A DNA stretch of 5,466 nucleotides, from NCBI GenBank assembly GCA_019454665.1, contig JACFNW010000174.1, positions 1 through 5,466 of the forward strand, written 5' to 3'. This stretch comes from Fimbriimonadaceae bacterium (GTDB lineage: Bacteria > Armatimonadota > Fimbriimonadia > Fimbriimonadales > Fimbriimonadaceae). Under the pieces are notes generated by a model. It ran no database searches. It had not been told where the DNA came from and saw only the letters and a program-made list of their open reading frames with translations. Each line of letters opens with the position of its first letter. Position 1 is the stretch's first letter. Shown here piece after piece: positions 1 through 4,804 of this stretch. The position numbers and the translations under genes were made by a program.

Positions 1-55
1 GTCGCGGTACGCCATCCTCGCCCGCACTCGGGTCGGGCCTGTGTCAGACTTGGAC

Positions 56-493
56 ATGCCCACCGCCATCCACCGCCAAGTTCAAGCCGCCCGCGAGGGC
101 AAACATCCCGGCTTGATCGGGCGGATGCCGACGGGTTGGCTGGTGTTTGGCGCGAAGCAAGTGGTGCCGGGCTATTGCCTGTTGCTCCCCGACCCCGTTC
201 CTCCGCACCTGAACGCGATGCCTCCGCTCGAGCAGCGGGCCTTCCTCGCCGACATGGCTCGGGCGGGCGATGCGTTGCTCGTCGAAACGGGTGCGGTGCG
301 GATCAACTACGAAATGCTGGGCAACCTTGAGCCGGCGTTGCACGCCCACCTGTTCCCGCGGTACGCCGACGAGCCGGACGACCTGCGGACCAAGCCGATC
401 TGGTTCTACGACTGGGACGCCGCGTCCGAGGGCGACCCGGTGTACCGCGAGACCCTGCGCCGGAACCTGCGCGAACGGCTGATGCTCTCATGA
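56..493 (+). CDS. HIT-family (histidine triad-like) hydrolase/transferase
   Basis: A 145-aa protein of the HIT superfamily, whose members hydrolyse or transfer nucleotidyl groups through a histidine nucleophile. The signature sits near residues 85-103: an INYE-LGN stretch, then P-A-L-H-A-H-L-F-P-R-Y. H96 and H98 fit the second and third histidines of the HxHxH triad, and the first is Ala94. The central histidine, the presumed nucleophile, is kept. The N-terminal part, with GWLVFG and PGYCLLLPDP, fits the HIT beta-sheet and the length is usual. I chose ATG 56 because family members typically begin near MPT-IH. GTG 41 is an alternative, and the frame stays open to the left edge. No Shine-Dalgarno is visible; a weak CAGACT lies 5 bases before ATG 56. 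The gene converges on the nucleotidyltransferase, leaving 15 bp between stops. The substrate cannot be told from sequence. Family is fairly sure, start moderately so. Confidence 0.85.
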   Translation: MPTAIHRQVQAAREGKHPGLIGRMPTGWLVFGAKQVVPGYCLLLPDPVPPHLNAMPPLEQRAFLADMARAGDALLVETGAVRINYEMLGNLEPALHAHLFPRYADEPDDLRTKPIWFYDWDAASEGDPVYRETLRRNLRERLMLS

Positions 494-508
494 CCCGCCG
501 AGCGGACA

Positions 509-919
509 TCACTCTAGGGACTCGAGATCCAATAAGTCCTGGGGGCGTCCGCTTGCCCTCTTTGCCTTGATCAACCATCGTTTTGAAATACAGTCCGCCT
601 GATAGTCGCCCAGTTGGAGTGTGACGCGATCCTCATAGGCTGCCTCGAAGTCCACTCCTGGGATGGAGGTCAGGATGTCCACCCGCCACGGTGGGGTGCC
701 GAAGTGGAACACGAAGTCGGCATGCAAGAACTCCTCGGGCTCGACGAGCTCGACGGGTGCCCCAAAGTGCTGTAGGGCCTCGTACAGCCTAAGGTGATCG
801 CCGGGAGCAACATGAACGAGCAGGTCCAGATCCTTCGTGAACCGTGGCTCGGCGTGATAACCGACCGCGATGCCGCCCACCACGAGATACCTAATCCCGC
901 AGTCGTCGAGTGCCGCCAA
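509..919 (-). CDS. MNT-like nucleotidyltransferase (DUF6036/AbiEii-like), second gene of a pair
   Basis: A soluble protein of about 136-143 aa from the minimal nucleotidyltransferase fold group. Counting from the TTG at 919, V-G-G (residues 14-16) begins the nucleotide-binding turn. T-K-D30-L-D32 supplies two metal-binding aspartates and W-R-V-D81-I-L supplies the third, so the catalytic triad is intact. The end, L-I-K-A-K-R-A-S-G-R-P-Q-D-L-L-D-L-E, matches the conserved C-terminal signature of this family, so the 3' end is complete. The start is uncertain. The conserved N-terminal helix (SDWIELLAALDDCG) continues upstream of 919 to about 940, where a CTG occupies the place a start codon usually takes; the frame is closed by a TGA at 959-961. 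Either choice overlaps the end of the upstream small gene, which suggests translational coupling. Related pairs often behave as toxin-antitoxin or accessory modules; activity here is not shown. Confidence 0.82.
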   Translation of the reverse strand: MAALDDCGIRYLVVGGIAVGYHAEPRFTKDLDLLVHVAPGDHLRLYEALQHFGAPVELVEPEEFLHADFVFHFGTPPWRVDILTSIPGVDFEAAYEDRVTLQLGDYQADCISKRWLIKAKRASGRPQDLLDLESLE

Positions 920-1103
920 CAGTTCGATCCAGTCGCTCAGCCCCGGTGCCAGGGTGCATCACCTCGTAATAGAGTTCTCGGAGTTCGAAGATCGCGCGGA
1001 CCTTCTGTTCGGGCGTGGCGGCGGCCCAGAACGCACGGTCGAAGGAGCCGTCGTCCTCGGAAACCTTGCCTTTCGCGCCCATCATGCCGGGCCGTTTCGC
1101 CAT
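891..1103 (-). CDS. Small partner protein of the nucleotidyltransferase
   Basis: A 70-aa hypothetical protein upstream of the nucleotidyltransferase and overlapping its start. After a basic, Met/Gly-rich N-terminus it carries D-R-A-F-W (22-26), then A-A-A-T-P-E-Q-K-V-R-A-I-F-E-L, and ends with E-R-L-D-R-T-V and a basic tail. This FW...TPE...helix...RLxRxV layout recurs, as far as I recall, in short proteins encoded just before this type of nucleotidyltransferase, which supports it as real despite its size. Such partners may act as antitoxin or chaperone; that role is inference. I chose ATG 1103 because an AGG lies 4-6 bases upstream and a CATAAT hexamer 7 bases upstream. Upstream in-frame ATGs (1121, 1196) would add sequence unlike the family. 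No catalytic residues, signal peptide or membrane segment are seen. Confidence 0.68.
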   Translation of the reverse strand: MAKRPGMMGAKGKVSEDDGSFDRAFWAAATPEQKVRAIFELRELYYEVMHPGTGAERLDRTVGGTRRLRD

Positions 1104-1110
1104 GTGCCTG

Positions 1111-1116
1111 ATTATG
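1111..1116 (-). promoter_or_regulatory. Candidate -10 element for the small-protein/nucleotidyltransferase pair
   Basis: The minus strand reads CATAAT, five of six matches to TATAAT, ending 7 bases before ATG 1103. Transcription from it would start at or next to the start codon. No convincing -35 hexamer is found 15-19 bases upstream, so the call rests on the -10 and on the same spacing at other genes in the window. Confidence 0.35.
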
Positions 1117-1271
1117 GGCATTTGAATTTGTTCGGCGTGAGGAGTTCGGGATCGGATCTGCAAAAAGAAAGCAGTCACGCTCGTCGCCGGTCTCAACCTC
1201 GGATACCGCCGTTGCTCGGCCCTCCAAAAAAGGCGGAGAACATTGCGGGTCGAGAAGCCGACAAAGAAAGA

Positions 1272-1301
1272 GTGTCACAACCCGCCGCTTGGCCTTATAC
1301 T
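1272..1301 (+). promoter_or_regulatory. Candidate leaderless promoter of the PEP-CTERM gene
   Basis: TATACT at 1296-1301 matches five of six bases of the sigma70-type -10 consensus. GTGTCA at 1272-1277 (four of six to TTGACA) lies 18 bp upstream as a possible -35. Six bases separate the -10 from the GTG start at 1308, so the transcript would begin at or within a base or two of the start codon and lack a Shine-Dalgarno leader. Confidence 0.5.
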
Positions 1302-1307
1302 GACGCC

Positions 1308-2141
1308 GTGAAGCGCTTCGCCGCGTTCGTACTGCCCGTCATCCTCGCCGCCTCGGGCGCGGCTCAGGTCATGCCCTACACATGGTCGTTCGCCGACACC
1401 GGTGCCTGGATCGGGTCCACACCGACCGGCAACCACGTCGAAGACGGACCCGCCAACCGACCGACCAACGCCGTGAGCACCTCGACGATGACGATCGGCG
1501 GCGACACGGCCGAGGCCCGGTTCGAATCCTGGTCCCAATACACCACGCTGCGCGCGATGGGGACGATCACGCTCGATACGGGTTCGACGGATGCGGGCGG
1601 GAGGGTCGGTCTCGACCTCGGCGGCAACCCCGATACCGTAGCCCACTTCGGCGATCTCATCACCATCGGCGGCGGCCCGGGACCCCATACGTTCCGCGTC
1701 TACTACGAACTCAGCGGCTCGGCCGGCCTCACCGGCCCGGGAACCATGACGTGGAGCGCCGACCTCGATGTGCAGATCATGGGCCTTGGGGTCTCGGTCC
1801 TCAACACGCCACAAACCCTGTTCCGCGGCGGAACGGAGTCGAGCGCGTTTGGCGACATCGGCTTTGCCGAGGTCTCGGCGACCGATGGCTCGACCATGAG
1901 CCTCTTCGCGTACATGGGTGGGTTCATGCAAGTCAACCGGATCGGCGGGGGGTTGACCACGGGCTCGCTGGATATGACCAACACGGGCTTTTTCCACATC
2001 GTGCCCGACGACCCAAACACCACGTTCACCGCTGCGAGCGGCGCAAACTACCTCGTCCCCGAACCCGCGACGCTGTCGGTCCTGGCGCTTGGTCTGATGC
2101 CCCTGTTGAGACGCCGACCCAAAACCGGTTCCGACCTCTGA
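1308..2141 (+). CDS. Secreted PEP-CTERM sorting-domain protein of unknown function
   Basis: A 277-aa exported protein. Residues 1-20 (K-R, then a hydrophobic run ending A-S-G-A-A-Q) form a Sec signal peptide with probable cleavage after A19 or Q20. Residues 21-245 are rich in Gly, Thr, Ser and Asp with alternating hydrophobics, suggesting a beta-sandwich; no catalytic motif is recognised. Residues 250-270 are a textbook PEP-CTERM tail: V-P-E-P-A-T, a short hydrophobic helix, then R-R-R. Such tails are recognised by an exosortase for processing and export to the surface or matrix; no exosortase is in this window. The frame is open far upstream of 1308, but that part lacks protein character, and GTG 1308 directly precedes the signal peptide and follows a TATACT box. 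The gene appears monocistronic, with a hairpin 15 bp after the stop. Class is sure; function is unknown. Confidence 0.88.
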   Translation: MKRFAAFVLPVILAASGAAQVMPYTWSFADTGAWIGSTPTGNHVEDGPANRPTNAVSTSTMTIGGDTAEARFESWSQYTTLRAMGTITLDTGSTDAGGRVGLDLGGNPDTVAHFGDLITIGGGPGPHTFRVYYELSGSAGLTGPGTMTWSADLDVQIMGLGVSVLNTPQTLFRGGTESSAFGDIGFAEVSATDGSTMSLFAYMGGFMQVNRIGGGLTTGSLDMTNTGFFHIVPDDPNTTFTAASGANYLVPEPATLSVLALGLMPLLRRRPKTGSDL

Positions 2142-2156
2142 GAGAGAAAGGCCTAC

Positions 2157-2178
2157 CCCGCCACTTCCAGTGGGCGGG
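2157..2178 (+). terminator. GC-rich hairpin after the PEP-CTERM gene
   Basis: CCCGCCACT (2157-2165) pairs with AGTGGGCGGG (2169-2178) around a TCC loop: nine base pairs with one bulged G at 2173 or 2174. It begins 15 bp after the PEP-CTERM stop. No T run follows, so it is not a classical intrinsic terminator; it may be a 3'-end stabiliser or a weak terminator. It covers GTG 2170, an alternative start for the next gene, which argues against that start. Confidence 0.4.
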
Positions 2179-2223
2179 CAAGAAGTTGGCAGAGTTACCG
2201 ACAACTTTCGCCAACCAAGTCCC

Positions 2224-2229
2224 GACAAT
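2224..2229 (+). promoter_or_regulatory. Candidate -10 element of the HD-domain gene
   Basis: GACAAT lies six bases before GTG 2236, the same gap as the TATACT box of the PEP-CTERM gene. It matches four of six consensus positions, including the key A at position 2 and T at position 6. A CCGACA at 2198-2203 resembles a -35, but the spacer of 20 bp is long. The sequence is weak and supported mainly by position. Confidence 0.3.
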
Positions 2230-2235
2230 TCATCC

Positions 2236-3591
2236 GTGACCGACAACGTCGTTCCGGTAACGCTCGCCGAAATCCTCTCTTCGCTCAGCGTCGCTCTGGA
2301 CCTCGTCGAGGGGCAGCCGCAGGGCCATGCCGTCCGCACGTGCCTCCTCGCCATGCGCATCGGCGAACAACTGGGGTTGAGCGAACAGGACCGCACGCGC
2401 CTGTACTTCGCCTCCATCCTCAAGGATGCGGGTTGCTCGAACAACGCCGCGCGCGTCCACAAGGTCTTCGGCGGCGACGAGCACCTGGTCAAGCGCGACG
2501 TCAAGCTGGTGGATTGGAGCGACCCCGTCGTGTCCCTCAAGTTCGCTCTGGGCCACACCGAGGTGGGCGGCTCGATCGGGCGCAAACTGCGGCGGATGCT
2601 CGGCAACCTCGCGCCGCCGGCCAAGATCATGGACGAGGTGACGATGGCCCGGTGCAGCCGGGGCGCGGAGATCGCACGCTCGCTCGGGTTCGACGAGGAC
2701 GTGGCCGCTGCCGTTCGGGACCTTGACGAGCACTGGGACGGGGGCGGTTCGCCCAGGCACAAGCGGGGCGAGGAGATCCCCATGCTCGCCCGTCTGGTCG
2801 GCTTGGCCCAGACCCTCGAAGTGTTCGCGGCGGCGCTGGGACGGGACGCCGCGCTCGACATGGTTCGCGAACGCAGCGGGCGATGGTTCGACCCCGAAGC
2901 GTGCGAGGCCGTTCTCTCGCTCAACGACGACCCCGTCTGGGAGCGGCATGGAGAGTTTCTCGAAGAGGGGACCAGCCTTCTGCCCATGCCCGAGGCCGCC
3001 CAGCAAGCGTCGCCCGCCGACATCGATCGCGTTTGCCACGCGTTCGCCCAAATCGTGGACGCCAAGAGCGCGCACACGGGCGAGCACTCCAGCCGGGTCA
3101 CGGATTACGCGGTGGCTTTGGGTGCCGACTTCGGGCTCGACCGGTCGCGGCTTCTGGAACTGAAGCGGGCGGCGTTGCTTCACGACATCGGCAAGCTGGG
3201 CGTGCCGAACGGCATTCTCGACAAGCCGGGGCGTCTCACCGACGACGAGTTCGACCGGATCAAGTTGCACCCCATGCACTCGTTCCGCATCCTGCACCGC
3301 ATCCGGGGCTTCGAACGGCTTGCAGAAATCGCCTCGGCGCACCACGAGCGGCTCGATGGCCGGGGCTATTGGCGGGGCCTGGACGCCACGCGTCTGGACC
3401 TCGAAATGCGCATCCTGGCCGCCGCCGATGTGTTCGATGCCCTCTGCGCCAGCCGTCCGTACCGAGACGCCATGCCGGTCGAGAAGGCGCTGGCGATCAT
3501 GCGCCAAGATGCCGGAACCCACCTGGACCCCGATTGCGTGGCCATGTTGGAAGAGCGTTACCTGCGGGTCGGCTTGCCGCTGGCGGCGTAG
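2236..3591 (+). CDS. Tandem HD-domain phosphohydrolase (degenerate HD + HD-GYP-like)
   Basis: A 451-aa cytoplasmic protein with two related HD domains; HD-GYP proteins degrade cyclic di-GMP. Residues 10-200 form a degenerate copy: H31, K63-D64 where HD is expected, H107, and E-H-W-D-G-G-G-S-P (165-173) where the HHE-DGxGYP element belongs. Residues 260-445 form the C-terminal domain with intact metal ligands: H284, H316-D317 (L-L-H-D-I-G-K-L), H345, H369-H370-E371 and D398 in the A-A-A-D-V-F-D-A-L helix. The GYP signature reads G377-Y378-W379, so the proline is replaced. The N-terminal half resembles the domain seen in some LuxR-linked HD proteins. There is no sensor or membrane domain. I prefer GTG 2236 because GTG 2170 lies inside a strong hairpin and 2236 follows a -10-like box. 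Cyclic di-GMP hydrolysis is possible but not certain; another phosphohydrolase substrate is an alternative. Confidence 0.87.
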   Translation: MTDNVVPVTLAEILSSLSVALDLVEGQPQGHAVRTCLLAMRIGEQLGLSEQDRTRLYFASILKDAGCSNNAARVHKVFGGDEHLVKRDVKLVDWSDPVVSLKFALGHTEVGGSIGRKLRRMLGNLAPPAKIMDEVTMARCSRGAEIARSLGFDEDVAAAVRDLDEHWDGGGSPRHKRGEEIPMLARLVGLAQTLEVFAAALGRDAALDMVRERSGRWFDPEACEAVLSLNDDPVWERHGEFLEEGTSLLPMPEAAQQASPADIDRVCHAFAQIVDAKSAHTGEHSSRVTDYAVALGADFGLDRSRLLELKRAALLHDIGKLGVPNGILDKPGRLTDDEFDRIKLHPMHSFRILHRIRGFERLAEIASAHHERLDGRGYWRGLDATRLDLEMRILAAADVFDALCASRPYRDAMPVEKALAIMRQDAGTHLDPDCVAMLEERYLRVGLPLAA

Positions 3592-3604
3592 GCTGCGCTT
3601 CGCC

Positions 3605-3660
3605 GTTCGGTGGGGTTTGGTGGGGTTGGGTGATGTTCGGTGATGTTCGGTGGGGGTGGA
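3605..3660 (+). repeat. Imperfect 10-bp G-rich tandem array upstream of the aminotransferase gene
   Basis: About five and a half units in a 10-bp register. Units at 3631-3640 and 3641-3650 are identical (TGATGTTCGG). Flanking units read TGGGGTTTGG, TGGGGTTGGG and TGGGGGTGGA, giving a rough consensus TGRKGTTYGG. The array starts 14 bp after the HD gene's stop and ends 16 bp before the aminotransferase -10. Bases 3605-3622 match 4844-4861 at 17 of 18 positions. Confidence 0.75.
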
Positions 3661-3676
3661 CGGATCGCACATGCGT

Positions 3677-3682
3677 TACAAT
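3677..3682 (+). promoter_or_regulatory. Candidate -10 element of the aminotransferase gene
   Basis: TACAAT, five of six to consensus, lies nine bases before ATG 3692. Transcription would begin about two bases before the start codon. No Shine-Dalgarno is visible between them. No clear -35 is found; the expected position falls in the G-rich repeat array. Confidence 0.45.
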
Positions 3683-3691
3683 GAACTTGGA

Positions 3692-4804
3692 ATGTCGTCG
3701 CGCGGTACGGAGCCCTGTTTCCACGGTGGTGCCTACGAGTCGTTGCTTGGGCAGCGTTTGGAGAGGCTGGACCTTTTGCCGAAGGTGGTTCTGGCAGACG
3801 TGCTGGATGCTTGGTTTCCGCCCTGCCCAGGTGCTGTTGAAGTCATGCAAACCCATGGGGTTTGGGCTACCCAAACAGCACCACCCATTCGGGCAGAAGG
3901 GCTTGAGATGGAGTTGTCGGAGCGTCTCAATGTGAACCCGGACTGTCTCATGGTCGGTGCTGGCAGCTCCGATCTCATCTTCCGCGCACTTGGTCAATGG
4001 ATCGAAAGAACAAGCACTGTATTGCTGACCGACCCGAGCTATGGCGAATACGCCCATTACTGCAAGCACGTAGCTGCATGTAACGTCAGGTGGTGGAGAT
4101 TGAATCCAAACGACCGGTTCATGCCGTCTCTTCCACCGATCGAACACCTCTTGCGGGAGGGCATTGACTGGGTTTTTCTCGTGAACCCTAACAATCCAAC
4201 CGGACACGCTGTTGCACCGAGCGTGCTGGAACCCTGGTTGCGCACTGTCTTGCCATCGGTTCGAGTTTGGCTCGACGAGACCTATTGCGACCTTGCCGCG
4301 ATGCCTTCGCTGGTCGGGATGGCGCAGTCCTGCGACAACCTGATCGTCTGCAAGAGTTTATCCAAGAGCTTGGCCCTGAGCGGTCTTCGATTGGGATACC
4401 TTGTGTCGAGTTCGGTCCGCATCAACAAGCTGCGTCCCTTCGTGCCGCCCTGGAACATCGGGACGCTGACCACGTTGGTTGCTTTCGAGGCGTTGCGCGA
4501 TCCATCCTACTATGAAAAGCGGTACCAAGAGACGCGCTTGCTTCGAAGCGAGTTTGCTGAGGCGCTTGCACCCTTCGGAGAGGTGCAACCGTCCCTGGCC
4601 AACTGGATCAATCTTTGGCTTCCAGCACAGAGGTCGTCGAAGCTCGCTGATGCTTGCCGCGAAAGCGGTGTGCTCGTGCGCGACTTGACTCGAACGAGCG
4701 CGCTCTACAACGACCGTGTCTTGCGTATCGCCGTCCGATCCTCACGCGAGAACAAGAGAGTGGTGGAAGTGCTGCATCAGATGTCGGCAGCTCAGCAGTG
4801 CTAG
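3692..4804 (+). CDS. PLP-dependent aminotransferase, class I/II (HisC/CobD-like)
   Basis: A 370-aa cytoplasmic fold-type I enzyme using pyridoxal 5'-phosphate. Landmarks in order: H-G-G-A-Y and A-D-V-L-D-A-W-F-P-P near the N-terminus (11-44); G-A-G-S-S-D (89-94) for the cofactor phosphate; P-S-Y-G-E-Y (115-120); N-P-N-N-P-T-G (165-171); D195-E-T-Y for the pyridine nitrogen; S-L-S-K225 with the Schiff-base lysine; G-L-R233; and L-R345-I, the likely carboxylate-binding arginine. All catalytic residues and the length fit histidinol-phosphate-aminotransferase-like proteins. No his or cobalamin genes are near, so the substrate is unknown. ATG 3692 is preferred over 3650 and 3671, which lie in the repeat array or ahead of the -10 box. 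Codon use differs from its neighbours: 29 of the first 71 codons end in A or T, against 10 of 65 in the HD gene, suggesting transfer. Related repeats lie on both sides. Confidence 0.88.
   Translation: MSSRGTEPCFHGGAYESLLGQRLERLDLLPKVVLADVLDAWFPPCPGAVEVMQTHGVWATQTAPPIRAEGLEMELSERLNVNPDCLMVGAGSSDLIFRALGQWIERTSTVLLTDPSYGEYAHYCKHVAACNVRWWRLNPNDRFMPSLPPIEHLLREGIDWVFLVNPNNPTGHAVAPSVLEPWLRTVLPSVRVWLDETYCDLAAMPSLVGMAQSCDNLIVCKSLSKSLALSGLRLGYLVSSSVRINKLRPFVPPWNIGTLTTLVAFEALRDPSYYEKRYQETRLLRSEFAEALAPFGEVQPSLANWINLWLPAQRSSKLADACRESGVLVRDLTRTSALYNDRVLRIAVRSSRENKRVVEVLHQMSAAQQC

Larger units (their letters stand above)
1104..1307. other. Divergent intergenic spacer
   Basis: This 204-bp spacer lies between the minus-strand nucleotidyltransferase unit and the plus-strand PEP-CTERM gene. 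It carries the two divergent promoter candidates at its ends and short A-rich stretches (1161-1168, 1226-1231, 1261-1270). A CCGCC/GGCGG pair (1206-1210, 1232-1236) and a GCGGGT/ACCCGC pair (1245-1250, 1280-1285) are short with long loops, so I give them no function. Reading frames that cross it lack protein-like features. Confidence 0.6.

Noticed and set aside
509..1103. HEPN-MNT toxin-antitoxin pair
   Set aside because: The small partner lacks the RxxxxH motif and is too short for a HEPN domain, so it is called only as a partner protein of an MNT-like enzyme.
937..1278. Minus-strand 113-codon frame overlapping the small protein gene
   Set aside because: It is the out-of-frame reading of the 70-aa gene plus intergenic DNA, with low-complexity basic sequence and no family pattern.
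1245..1285. GCGGGT / ACCCGC inverted repeat before the PEP-CTERM promoter
   Set aside because: Six-base arms with a 29-base gap are expected by chance in GC-rich DNA, and nothing else marks it as an operator.
870..1307. Upstream in-frame extension of the PEP-CTERM gene
   Set aside because: It would bury the signal peptide inside the protein, runs antisense to the small-protein/nucleotidyltransferase pair, and has no protein-like pattern. GTG 1308 follows a good -10 box.
2170..2235. Upstream GTG start for the HD-domain protein
   Set aside because: It falls inside the strong hairpin at 2157-2178, has no ribosome site, and would add 22 residues of low-complexity sequence ahead of the conserved region.
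3605..3660. CRISPR array or iteron-type replication origin
   Set aside because: Units are only 10 bp with no unique spacers, no cas or rep gene is nearby, and the array is imperfect and G-rich. A simple tandem repeat explains it.
1275..3672. Very long minus-strand open frames opposite the PEP-CTERM and HD genes (608 and 480 codons)
   Set aside because: They lie antisense to genes with clear domains, are rich in Arg, Pro, Ser and His as expected of shadow frames in GC-rich DNA, and show no recognisable motif.
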